From Alphaproteobacteria bacterium (GTDB taxonomy: Bacteria > Pseudomonadota > Alphaproteobacteria > UBA9219): a stretch of DNA of 8,637 bases. The notes beneath the pieces were generated by a model that searched no databases, was not told the origin of the DNA, and saw only the letters and a list, made by a program, of their open reading frames with translations. The stretch's first letter is position 1. Each line of letters opens with the position of its first letter. Positions 1-6,393 of this stretch are shown piece after piece. The stretch is taken from positions 1-8,637 of the forward strand of contig JAQUPC010000093.1 of assembly GCA_028716765.1 (NCBI GenBank). The letters run 5' to 3'. Made by a program: the position numbers and the translations under genes.

Positions 1-1
1 C

Positions 2-1006
2 GCCTCGGCCGCCGAGTTTTTCGGCATCACAAGCCCGGAAGCATTGACGGACCATCCGTTAAAAGTCCTGGCGCCGGAGATTCAGGAATTGCTTGAAGGT
101 ATGCCGCGCGGGGCGCGCCTGAAGGACGGGCAGGTGGAAATACGCCGTCCGGGCCAGCCGCTGCGCACGCTTTTGGTCAGGCTCTCGTCGGAATTGCAGG
201 GCGGAGAGGTCAAGGGCTACGTCGTGACGTTCGACGACGTGTCCGAACTTGTTTCGGCCCAGCGCAAGGCGGCGTGGGCCGACGTCGCGCGGCGCATCGC
301 GCACGAAATCAAAAACCCGCTTACGCCCATCCAGCTTTCCGCCGAACGCCTCAGACGCAAATACGCCGGGGAAGTGCAAAGCGACCCTGAGGTGTTCAAG
401 ACCTGCACCGACACGATCGTCCGGCACGTGGAGGACATCGGCCGCATGGTGGACGAGTTTTCGGCCTTTGCACGCATGCCGACCGCCGTTATCAAGGAAC
501 ACGAACTGCGCGAACTGTGCCGCCAGACGGTCTTTTTGCAAGCAACGACGCGCAACGACATTCATTACACGCAAGAACTTCCCGCGGAAAAATGCTTTGT
601 CGATTGCGATGGGCGGCAGATTGCCCAGGCGCTCACCAATTTGTTGAAAAACGCCGCGGAAGCTATTGATTCAAGGCCTAATCCGATGGACGGAATATTG
701 CCCTCCGGAGAGATAAGGTTGCGGCTTGAGAAGACGGATAAAGACGTTTCCCTGACCGTTGAGGACAACGGCAAGGGGCTTCCCGTCGAGGATCGCAACC
801 GTTTGACGGAACCCTATGTGACGACACGAAGCAAAGGCACGGGGCTCGGTCTTGCTATCGTCAAGAAAATCATGGAAGACCATCAAGGCCAGCTTGAACT
901 GACGGATCGTCCAGGCGGCGGCGCAATCGTTAAGCTGATATGGCCATGCCGCCAGCTCGAGGAAGGGCAAAAGCCCAACGAGCCGCGGCAGGCAGTTAAC
1001 GCATAA
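2..1006 (+). CDS. ntrY: NtrY-type sensor histidine kinase, C-terminal part (5' end outside window)
   Basis: This is the membrane sensor kinase of the NtrY/NtrX two-component system, which in alphaproteobacteria responds to nitrogen, redox or envelope signals and phosphorylates NtrX. The frame is open from base 2, so the gene is cut by the window edge; the TTG at 44 lies inside the protein and is not its start. About 334 of the roughly 750 residues usual for NtrY are present. In order they are the end of a PAS domain (to YVVTFDDVSEL), a HisKA dimerisation domain with the H-box RRIAHEIKNPLTPIQ (phospho-accepting His codon at 302-304), and a HATPase domain with N-box NLLKNAAEAID, G1 box VEDNGKGLP and G2 box SKGTGLGLAIV. 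The E-I-K-N residues after the His are typical of kinases that also act as phosphatases. The transmembrane, periplasmic and HAMP parts would lie upstream. Two solute-binding proteins separate it from ntrX. The family call is firm; the signal sensed is unknown. Confidence 0.95.
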   Translation, partial: ASAAEFFGITSPEALTDHPLKVLAPEIQELLEGMPRGARLKDGQVEIRRPGQPLRTLLVRLSSELQGGEVKGYVVTFDDVSELVSAQRKAAWADVARRIAHEIKNPLTPIQLSAERLRRKYAGEVQSDPEVFKTCTDTIVRHVEDIGRMVDEFSAFARMPTAVIKEHELRELCRQTVFLQATTRNDIHYTQELPAEKCFVDCDGRQIAQALTNLLKNAAEAIDSRPNPMDGILPSGEIRLRLEKTDKDVSLTVEDNGKGLPVEDRNRLTEPYVTTRSKGTGLGLAIVKKIMEDHQGQLELTDRPGGGAIVKLIWPCRQLEEGQKPNEPRQAVNA

Positions 1007-1010
1007 CATT

Positions 1011-1027
1011 TCTCCCGCAAGGGGAGA
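1011..1027 (+). repeat. Perfect 6-bp hairpin just after ntrY
   Basis: TCTCCC (1011-1016) pairs with GGGAGA (1022-1027) around a 5-nt loop, GCAAG. It starts 5 nt after the ntrY stop codon. No T-run follows (GGAAATTAACC), so it is not an intrinsic terminator. It may be an mRNA stability or processing element between ntrY and the next gene. The CTCCC-GCAA-GGGGAG pattern also resembles short palindromes dispersed in intergenic regions of some alphaproteobacterial genomes; that comparison is from memory. Confidence 0.5.
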
Positions 1028-1054
1028 GGAAATTAACCGACGAGGAAAAAATAA

Positions 1055-1930
1055 ATGCGCCGATGGAGTATTCCAGGTTTTCTTGTCGCGGCTCTTTTGG
1101 TGGGCCTCGCGGGTGGGTATGCCGGCGCCGTCATCGGTTATGGCTCGAAAAACGAAAAGCCGGTTGCAGGGGAAACCGCCTATGAGCGGGTTTTGCGCAC
1201 CGGAACGGTGCGGTGCGGCTACGCTATCTCGCCGCCGCGGATGATCAAGGATCCCAACACAAAGCAAATCTCGGGACTCGATTACGACACGTGGCAGAGC
1301 GTCGGTTCGCAGCTCGGCCTGAAGATTGAGTGGACGGAAGAGGCGGGATGGGGCAATTTTATCGAAGGGTTGCGCACCGGGCGATACGACGCCTTTTGCT
1401 CGGCCATGTTTCCCGACGCCGCCCGCAGCAAGTTTTTGAGCCTTACGCAGCCGATCATGTATTCCATCGAGAAAGCCTATGTTCGCGCCGACGATCATAG
1501 GTTTGACGGCGATCTCGAAAAGATCAACGGCCCCGAGATTTCTCTGCCCGTTATTGACGGCGACGTATCGGCCTTTGCCTTTAAGGAGAGGTTTCCAAAG
1601 GCACGGATGCTTTCGTTGCCGCAAACAGCAACGGTTTCGGATATGTTCATGGCCGTCACAAGCGGAAAAGCCGACGTGATATTGCTTGATAGTCCTATGT
1701 TTGATGCCTTGAATGCGAACAATCCCGGCAAGCTAAGGGTGCTTGAAAATGTTCCGCCCGCCCTGATCTTTGCCAACGTGTATGGATTCGCCCCGGAAGA
1801 ATTGAAACTGCGCGACATCGTTAATGTAGCCTTGCGCACGTTGATCGACAACGGTGCGCTGGAAAAATTGACGAAGAAGTATCCGGGGGAATATCTTTTC
1901 GCCCGGAAGAATTACGAGGTCGGAACCTAA
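1055..1930 (+). CDS. Membrane-anchored solute-binding protein, family 3 (copy 1)
   Basis: The protein has 291 residues. It opens with MRR and a glycine/alanine-rich hydrophobic segment (about 8-29) that reads as a signal anchor or signal peptide. A bilobal periplasmic binding domain of the SBP_bac_3 family, usually specific for polar amino acids, follows (about 42-280). Arg124 (in DAARSK) sits where HisJ and GlnH carry the arginine that grips the ligand carboxylate. Asp212 (DVILLD) matches the aspartate that holds the amino group. An amino-acid-like ligand is therefore possible. Cys54 and Cys115 are shared with copy 2 and may form a disulfide. The start is supported by GAGGA at 1042-1046, 8 nt upstream of the ATG. 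No ABC permease or ATPase gene is adjacent. The position between ntrY and ntrX suggests a sensing role rather than transport, which is inference. Confidence 0.9.
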   Translation: MRRWSIPGFLVAALLVGLAGGYAGAVIGYGSKNEKPVAGETAYERVLRTGTVRCGYAISPPRMIKDPNTKQISGLDYDTWQSVGSQLGLKIEWTEEAGWGNFIEGLRTGRYDAFCSAMFPDAARSKFLSLTQPIMYSIEKAYVRADDHRFDGDLEKINGPEISLPVIDGDVSAFAFKERFPKARMLSLPQTATVSDMFMAVTSGKADVILLDSPMFDALNANNPGKLRVLENVPPALIFANVYGFAPEELKLRDIVNVALRTLIDNGALEKLTKKYPGEYLFARKNYEVGT

Positions 1931-1971
1931 CTCGCCAGGGCCGGTTTCAACGGTAGCGGAAGGAATAACAA

Positions 1972-2913
1972 ATGCGCAGGCAAGGCATCACAGGTTTTAT
2001 TGTTCTGGCGCTTCTGGCCGGAATTGGCGGCGGTTATCTGGGCGCGCGCTATCTGGCCGGAGAAAACGGCGGGAAGGCGGCCAGGGAAACCGCCTATGAA
2101 CGCGTGATGCGCACCAAAACGCTGCGCTGCGGCTATGTCGTTGATATCCCGCATGTCACGAAAGACCCGGCAACGGGAGCGTTGTCCGGCGTGATTGTCG
2201 ACGTCATGAACGAGGCGGGGCGTCTCCTGAAACTCAAGGTGGATTGGGCGGAGGAACTCGGCTGGGGCACGACGGTGGAGGCTCTGCGTTCAGGGCGCGT
2301 TGACGCCGTATGCACCGACTTTTGGATGGAGCCGCTTGAGGGCAGTTACGTCGGTTATTCCATGCCGCTTTATTACGGGGCGATGGTGGTTTATGTCCGG
2401 GCCGATGATCATCGCTTTGACGGTGGCCTTGAGGCCGTGAACGATCCGGCCGTGACCGTTTCCGTGACCGACGGCGAAATGGCAGGGTTTGTCGTTCAGG
2501 AGTATTTCCCGAAAGCCAAGGTCCTTTCCATGCCCAACATGACGGACGTGGGCCAGAACTTGCTGAACGTTGCGTCAGGAAAGGCCGACGTCGTTTTTGT
2601 CGACGCCATGACGGGGTTGCGGTACGAGCGTAACAATCCCGGCAAGCTGAAAAGGCTTACGCCGGACAAACCCCTTCTTATTTTCCCGGCGACCATTGCT
2701 CTGCCTCAAGGAGACGTCGCCTTGAAATCGACGCTCGATTCCGCTTTGGCCCAATTGCTTAACGGGGGGCTCGTCAACAAGGCTCTTGAGAAGTACAAGC
2801 TTCCCGCCGACGTCACGTACCGGGCGGCAAAACCCTATGAGGTTCCGAAAGCGGTCCCGGATGCTGTTTTGTCAGGGGCTTCCGAATCTGATAATACCAA
2901 ACCGACTCAATAA
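1972..2913 (+). CDS. Membrane-anchored solute-binding protein, family 3 (copy 2)
   Basis: This 313-residue protein is a clear tandem paralogue of the preceding gene. Shared stretches include GETAYERV/RETAYERV, the R-C-G-Y segment, VRADDHRFDG, NNPGKL and SGKADV. It has an N-terminal hydrophobic anchor (about 8-29) and an SBP_bac_3 domain (about 40-275), then a roughly 30-residue polar tail absent from copy 1. The amino-group-binding aspartate (Asp211) and the cysteine pair (Cys53, Cys114) are kept. The position of the carboxylate-binding arginine is Glu123 (MEPLEGSY), a charge reversal that predicts a different ligand or none. The start follows a good ribosome-binding site, GGAAGGA at 1958-1964, 7 nt before the ATG. 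The 41-nt gap to copy 1 and the short gap to ntrX imply co-transcription. A specific function is not recognised. Confidence 0.9.
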   Translation: MRRQGITGFIVLALLAGIGGGYLGARYLAGENGGKAARETAYERVMRTKTLRCGYVVDIPHVTKDPATGALSGVIVDVMNEAGRLLKLKVDWAEELGWGTTVEALRSGRVDAVCTDFWMEPLEGSYVGYSMPLYYGAMVVYVRADDHRFDGGLEAVNDPAVTVSVTDGEMAGFVVQEYFPKAKVLSMPNMTDVGQNLLNVASGKADVVFVDAMTGLRYERNNPGKLKRLTPDKPLLIFPATIALPQGDVALKSTLDSALAQLLNGGLVNKALEKYKLPADVTYRAAKPYEVPKAVPDAVLSGASESDNTKPTQ

Positions 2914-2937
2914 GATGGCATGCGGGGCAATCAATCC

Positions 2938-4380
2938 ATGAGTTCAGGCGTAAAAGAGAAAGTATTGAGCCATGATATCCTTATCGTGGACGACGAAGCG
3001 GACATATGCCTGTTGATCGAAGGCATTTTGAACGATGAGGGCCTGAAAACCCGCAAAGCCTCGAACGCCGAAAAGGCCGTGGCCGAGATCGCGGCGCGGC
3101 GGCCCAGCCTCGTTATTCTCGACATCTGGCTGCAGGGCAGCAATATGGACGGCATGCAGCTTCTGGATGCCGTCGTGCGCGACCACCCCGAAGTTCCAGT
3201 CATCATGATCAGCGGCCACGGCAACATCGAAACGGCCGTCGCCGCCATCAAGCGCGGCGCGTATGATTTTATCGAAAAGCCGTTCAAGGCGGACCGGCTT
3301 GTTCTTCAGGTGCGGCACGCGCTGGAATCCGCGCGGCTGAAGCGCGAATATCAGGAGCTTAAGGCGCGCGCCGGGGCGGACGACGAGTTGATCGGAAAGT
3401 CTTCGGCTCTCAATCAGGTGCGTCAGGTCATTGAGCGCGTGGCGCCGACCGGCAGCCGCGTGATGATTTTCGGCCCCTCCGGCTCGGGCAAGGAAATAGC
3501 GGCGCGAGCTATGCATGCGCGCTCGAGACGCGCCGGCGGGCCGTTCGTCGTGACAAATTGCGCCATTTTACGCGCCGAGCAGATCGAGATGGAGCTGTTC
3601 GGGGTTGAGGGCGACGGCAACGGCGCCGGGCGCAAGGTCGGGTTGCTGGAGCGCGCGCACGGCGGTACGCTCTATCTCGATGAAATCAGCGACATGCCGC
3701 TGGAGACGCAAGGCAAGATCGTTCGCGTTTTGCAGGAACAGGTGTTTACGCGCGTGAACGGCTCGACCCGCGTCGAGGTGGATGTGCGCGTCGTGGCGTC
3801 CAGCACGCAGGATTTGCAGATCGACATGCAGGCCGGACGCATCCGGCAGGATTTGTACTACCGTCTGAGCGTCGTACCCATCCGTATTCCCGCCCTGATC
3901 GAACGGCGCGACGATATTCCCATACTGGCCCAATACTTTTTGGGCCGGGCTACGGAAACGTCCGGGCTTCCCATCCGGACCCTCGGCGAAGACGCGCTTG
4001 CCGCCTTGCAGGCCTATGACTGGCCCGGAAACGTGCGCCAGCTCCGCAATGCGATGGAGTGGCTTTTGATCATGGCGCCGGGCGAGGCGAACGAGCCGAT
4101 CCGCGCCGACATGCTGCCGCCCGAGATCATCGCCACCACGCCGAACGTGTTGCGCTGGGAGAAGGGCGGGGAGATCATGACCTTGCCGCTTCGCGACGCG
4201 CGCGAGATGTTCGAGCGCGAATATCTTTTGGCGCAGGTGACGCGGTTCGGCGGAAACATCTCCCGGACGGCGAATTTCATCGGCATGGAACGTTCGGCTC
4301 TGCATCGCAAGCTGAAACTCCTCGGCGTTCACGGGAACGCCAACGTGGAACAAGCCGTGGTTTCCGAGAAGATAAATTAA
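2938..4380 (+). CDS. ntrX: NtrX-type response regulator (REC, AAA+, Fis HTH) lacking GAFTGA
   Basis: This is the cytoplasmic DNA-binding response regulator partnered with NtrY. Numbering the 480 residues from 2938, the receiver domain is about 11-130 (acidic pair Asp18/Asp19, phospho-acceptor Asp62 in VILDIW, FIEKPF lysine at 114). The AAA+ domain is about 150-380, with Walker A GPSGSGKE (179-186), Walker B TLYLDEI (244-250), arginines in RIRQDLYYRL, and a sensor-2-like GNVRQLRN. A Fis-type helix-turn-helix is at about 437-463 (GGNISRTANFIGMERSALHRKL). The GAFTGA loop that contacts sigma-54 is missing: the stretch between ELFG and KVGLLE reads VEGDGNGAGR. The protein therefore probably regulates sigma-70-type promoters, as proposed for other alphaproteobacterial NtrX. 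The start is uncertain: ATG 2938 has GGGG 11 nt upstream, ATG 2920 has little support, and TTG 2965 would give an N-terminus (SHDILIVDDE) close to the family's usual one. Confidence 0.95.
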   Translation: MSSGVKEKVLSHDILIVDDEADICLLIEGILNDEGLKTRKASNAEKAVAEIAARRPSLVILDIWLQGSNMDGMQLLDAVVRDHPEVPVIMISGHGNIETAVAAIKRGAYDFIEKPFKADRLVLQVRHALESARLKREYQELKARAGADDELIGKSSALNQVRQVIERVAPTGSRVMIFGPSGSGKEIAARAMHARSRRAGGPFVVTNCAILRAEQIEMELFGVEGDGNGAGRKVGLLERAHGGTLYLDEISDMPLETQGKIVRVLQEQVFTRVNGSTRVEVDVRVVASSTQDLQIDMQAGRIRQDLYYRLSVVPIRIPALIERRDDIPILAQYFLGRATETSGLPIRTLGEDALAALQAYDWPGNVRQLRNAMEWLLIMAPGEANEPIRADMLPPEIIATTPNVLRWEKGGEIMTLPLRDAREMFEREYLLAQVTRFGGNISRTANFIGMERSALHRKLKLLGVHGNANVEQAVVSEKIN

Positions 4381-4382
4381 GG

Positions 4383-4421
4383 CTTTGCATCATTTCCTTC
4401 GCACCGGCTCTCCATGCAAAG
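4383..4421 (+). repeat. 8-bp inverted repeat covering the start codon of the DUF192 gene
   Basis: CTTTGCAT (4383-4390) and ATGCAAAG (4414-4421) are perfect reverse complements separated by 23 nt. The left arm starts just after the ntrX stop and the right arm contains the ATG of the next gene. In mRNA the arms could pair and mask the start codon. The long loop makes the hairpin modest in stability. Confidence 0.45.
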
Positions 4422-4917
4422 AAAGACATCTATTTCTCTCATCGCAGGGCTTTCGGCCATCGTAGCCATTATTGTCCTGTTATATGGACAGCAACGGGCG
4501 CCATCGGGTGAAACGCCCGTATTCTCCATCGGCCGTTTAACGATTGAAACCGGAGACGGAAAGACGGCCGCCTTTAACGTTGAGTTGGCGGAGACGCCGG
4601 AACAGCAACGTCAAGGACTCATGTTCCGGCGTTCGTTGCCGCAGGACTCCGGCATGCTGTTTCTTTTTAAATCGGCGGCGCCGGTGGACTTCTGGATGAA
4701 AAACACGCTTATTCCGCTTGATATGATCTTTGTGCGGGAAGACGGAGCGATCGCCAAAATCGCGGCCCGGACCGTTCCGCATGATCTTACGAAGATCTCC
4801 TCCGGCGAACCCGTTTCCGGCGTGCTGGAAATCAACGGGGGCGAGGCGGAGAGGCTGGGCCTAAAGCCGGGCGATAAGGTGCTTTACCCCGCCTTAGGCG
4901 AAAACGGGCAAAAATAA
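4414..4917 (+). CDS. Exported DUF192 family protein
   Basis: The protein has 167 residues. The N-terminus (MQRK, then a hydrophobic stretch at about 7-24) is a signal peptide or membrane anchor, which supports this start although no Shine-Dalgarno sequence precedes it. Residues 36-160 form a DUF192 domain, recognisable by QGLMFR (67-72), DSGMLFLF (78-85), FWMKNTLIPLDMIFV (93-107) and the C-terminal LEINGGEAERLGLKPGDKV. DUF192 is a small beta-rich fold common in bacteria and archaea, usually exported; no biochemical role is established as far as I know. Its gene lies 33 nt after ntrX and before a terminator, so it is probably the last gene of the ntrYX operon. The start codon lies within an inverted repeat. 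Confidence 0.92.
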   Translation: MQRKTSISLIAGLSAIVAIIVLLYGQQRAPSGETPVFSIGRLTIETGDGKTAAFNVELAETPEQQRQGLMFRRSLPQDSGMLFLFKSAAPVDFWMKNTLIPLDMIFVREDGAIAKIAARTVPHDLTKISSGEPVSGVLEINGGEAERLGLKPGDKVLYPALGENGQK

Positions 4918-4947
4918 AGCCGGAAGGATTTCTCCTCCCGGCTTTTT
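4916..4947 (+). terminator. Strong intrinsic terminator, possibly bidirectional
   Basis: The left arm 4916-4928 and right arm 4933-4945 form a 13-bp stem with one A-C mismatch and a TTTC loop. A run of five T's (4943-4947) overlaps the base of the stem and extends just past it. The stem begins within the stop codon of the DUF192 gene. On the minus strand the hairpin is followed by CTTTATTTT, so it could also terminate the convergent NYN gene ending at 4968. Confidence 0.88.
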
Positions 4948-4967
4948 CGTTTCTTTTCCGCCTTCAG

Positions 4968-5597
4968 TTAGGCAACTTCCTCGATGGCTTCCTGCGTTGC
5001 CGCCAGATTTTGGGCGACTTCCTGAATGCTCGGTTGCGGGCCTTGCTGTTGCTGCGCGTTCGGATCGCGCGCACGCGCGATGTGCGGCATCAAATCCTGC
5101 AATTCGATGAAATTGTCGGCCTGGCGGCGCAATTCGTCGGCCACCATCGGGGGGGAGGAGCGCATCGTGCTCACGACGCTGACCCGCACGCCCTTCTTCT
5201 GGACCGCTTCGACCAAGCGGCGGAAATCGCCGTCGCCCGAGAAAATCATAATGTGTTCAATATGATCGGACATTTCCATCACGTCGATGGCCAGTTCGAT
5301 GTCCATATTCCCCTTGATTTTGCGGCGGCCGAAGGCATCCGTAAACTCCTTGGTCGGCTTCGTCACCATGGAATAGCCGTTGTAATCCAGCCAGTCGACC
5401 AGCGGGCGGATGGGCGAATATTCCTCGTTTTCGATGAGAGCCGTATAGTAAAACGCACGGACCAAACGGCCCCGGCCGGCAAAAAGTTCAAGAAGGCGTT
5501 TATAATCAATGTCAAAACCCAGCCCGCGGGCTGCAGCGTAAAGATTGGCCCCATCAATAAACATGGCCAAACGCTCTTCTTTATAGAAAATCATCAT
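4968..5597 (-). CDS. LabA-like NYN domain protein (DUF88, PIN-like fold)
   Basis: The protein has 209 residues. Residues 8-165 are a NYN domain, a PIN-like nuclease fold. The acidic residues expected at its metal site are present: Asp15 in FIDGANLY, Asp99 and Asp105 in NMDIELAIDVM, and Asp122/Asp124 in FSGDGDFRRLV. VQKKGVRVSVVS is also typical of the LabA/DUF88 branch. A role as an RNase in RNA processing or decay is expected from the family but unproven for this branch. The C-terminal 40 residues are low-complexity, Gln/Ala rich (PNAQQQQGPQP), and probably disordered. The start MM at 5597 is preceded by AAAGGA about 4 nt upstream. It is transcribed divergently from rpoZ, and the LabA/rpoZ/rsh neighbourhood is common in alphaproteobacteria, to my knowledge. 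Confidence 0.93.
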   Translation of the reverse strand: MMIFYKEERLAMFIDGANLYAAARGLGFDIDYKRLLELFAGRGRLVRAFYYTALIENEEYSPIRPLVDWLDYNGYSMVTKPTKEFTDAFGRRKIKGNMDIELAIDVMEMSDHIEHIMIFSGDGDFRRLVEAVQKKGVRVSVVSTMRSSPPMVADELRRQADNFIELQDLMPHIARARDPNAQQQQGPQPSIQEVAQNLAATQEAIEEVA

Positions 5598-5666
5598 TTT
5601 TCCTTTCTTATGCTATGAAACCGTCTTGTTAACCATACCAAGGGCACGATCCAATCGTAAACAGAA

Positions 5667-5695
5667 ATCCTAATTTTATTGCCTAAAAAAGGCAA
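5667..5695 (-). promoter_or_regulatory. Candidate sigma-70-type promoter for the NYN gene, with overlapping palindrome
   Basis: Read on the minus strand, TTGCCT (5690-5695) and TAGGAT (5667-5672) are 17 nt apart, each matching four of six consensus bases. Transcription would begin near 5660, giving a leader of about 60 nt. The -35 hexamer is one arm of the perfect palindrome TTGCCT-AAAAA-AGGCAA (5679-5695, + strand), which could be an operator. The assignment rests on pattern alone. Confidence 0.3.
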
Positions 5696-5810
5696 CTGAA
5701 TTTGTTTTTATCAGTCGAATCGTCTTATCGCGGCAAAACAATTACGCGAAAAGTGGAGCCTCAGCAAGGTCAAACGAAAAAAATCTTGAGGGAGTATAAC
5801 AAACCAGACC

Positions 5811-5840
5811 TTTACATGCACACGATAAAACGGCTAGATT
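5811..5840 (+). promoter_or_regulatory. Candidate sigma-70-type promoter for rpoZ
   Basis: TTTACA (5811-5816, five of six consensus bases) and TAGATT (5835-5840, four of six) are separated by 18 nt. This is the best-matching pair on the + strand upstream of rpoZ. It would give a leader of about 115 nt. A weaker alternative is TTGCAA (5862-5867) with TAAGTT (5885-5890), spaced by 17 nt. Confidence 0.3.
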
Positions 5841-5961
5841 AAATTGTTGTGTCTGAAAGTTTTGCAAGGCCTGACCATAAGGGGTAAGTTATTTCCTTAT
5901 TTAGGTAGCTACAAGGTTACAGTCCAACCGCATCCCTCGACATCAGTAAGGATCAAAGACT

Positions 5962-6393
5962 ATGGCGCGCGTAACAGTTGAAGATTGTGTTTTGCAGATT
6001 CCGAACCGTTTTGAGCTTGTCATGCTTTCCGCGCATCGCGCGCGAGCGTTAGGTTCCGGCGCGGAACTGAAGCTGGAGCGGGATCGCGATAAAAATCCGG
6101 TCGTTGCCCTCCGCGAGATCGCCGAGTTGAAGCTGGATCTCGAGAGCCTTCAGGAATCCCTGATCAAGGGCCTGCGCAAGCATTTCGAGCCGGATCAGCC
6201 CGAGGAAGAAGTGATCGAGCTGATGGTGGGCGAGCAGCAGAACTGGATCAATATGGATATGGGCGCTGACGACGCCGACGAGGAAGAAGGGGACGAGGAG
6301 GTTCTTGAGGGCGAGGAAGACTCGCTTGAAACGGAAACGGTCGACACTGCCAATTATAGCGGCGGGTTCGAAGATACGGATGTGAAGGACTGA
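5962..6393 (+). CDS. rpoZ: RNA polymerase omega subunit with long acidic tail
   Basis: Omega binds the beta-prime subunit, helps RNA polymerase assembly and contributes to ppGpp site 1. The protein has 143 residues. The conserved core (1-75) reads [20 protein letters not shown], then LSAHRARAL and [13 protein letters not shown], all diagnostic. The N-terminal MARVT matches the omega segment that contacts ppGpp in E. coli. Residues 76-143 form a strongly acidic, probably disordered extension (for example [19 protein letters not shown]); alphaproteobacterial omegas often have extra C-terminal sequence, and this one is on the long side. AAGGA at 5948-5952, 9 nt before the ATG, supports the start. 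It leads the rpoZ / degenerate RSH / rsh gene string, which links polymerase and alarmone genes. Confidence 0.97.
   Translation: MARVTVEDCVLQIPNRFELVMLSAHRARALGSGAELKLERDRDKNPVVALREIAELKLDLESLQESLIKGLRKHFEPDQPEEEVIELMVGEQQNWINMDMGADDADEEEGDEEVLEGEEDSLETETVDTANYSGGFEDTDVKD

Larger units (their letters stand above)
5598..5961. other. AT-rich divergent intergenic region between the NYN gene and rpoZ
   Basis: These 364 nt hold no convincing coding frame, tRNA or rRNA. The region is visibly more AT-rich than the flanking genes. It must contain the promoters of two divergent genes. It also holds three small symmetric elements: TTGCCT/AGGCAA (5679-5695), ATAAGG/CCTTAT (5877-5900) and the palindrome GTAGCTAC (5905-5912). 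A small RNA cannot be excluded, but none is recognisable. Confidence 0.7.

Noticed and set aside
44..46. TTG codon as the start of the kinase gene
   Set aside because: The frame stays open to the window edge and the upstream residues (AEFFGITSPEAL) fit the PAS domain of NtrY, so the gene begins outside the window.
671..1624. Long open frame on the minus strand across the ntrY end and binding protein 1
   Set aside because: It is antisense to two well-supported genes, shows no recognisable domain, and has the residue bias of a shadow frame.
1055..2913. A complete ABC amino-acid importer
   Set aside because: Only binding-protein genes are present; no permease or ATPase gene lies on either side.
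3568..4353. Long minus-strand open frame opposite ntrX
   Set aside because: It is rich in Arg/His/Leu/Gln, as expected for the reverse of a GC-biased gene, and ntrX is unambiguous.
5010..5618. Plus-strand 202-codon frame opposite the NYN gene
   Set aside because: The minus-strand product carries all NYN motifs and a good ribosome-binding site; the plus-strand frame has no recognisable features.
5795..5800. TATAAC as the rpoZ -10 box
   Set aside because: No acceptable -35 lies 16-18 nt upstream (AAACGA at 17 nt).
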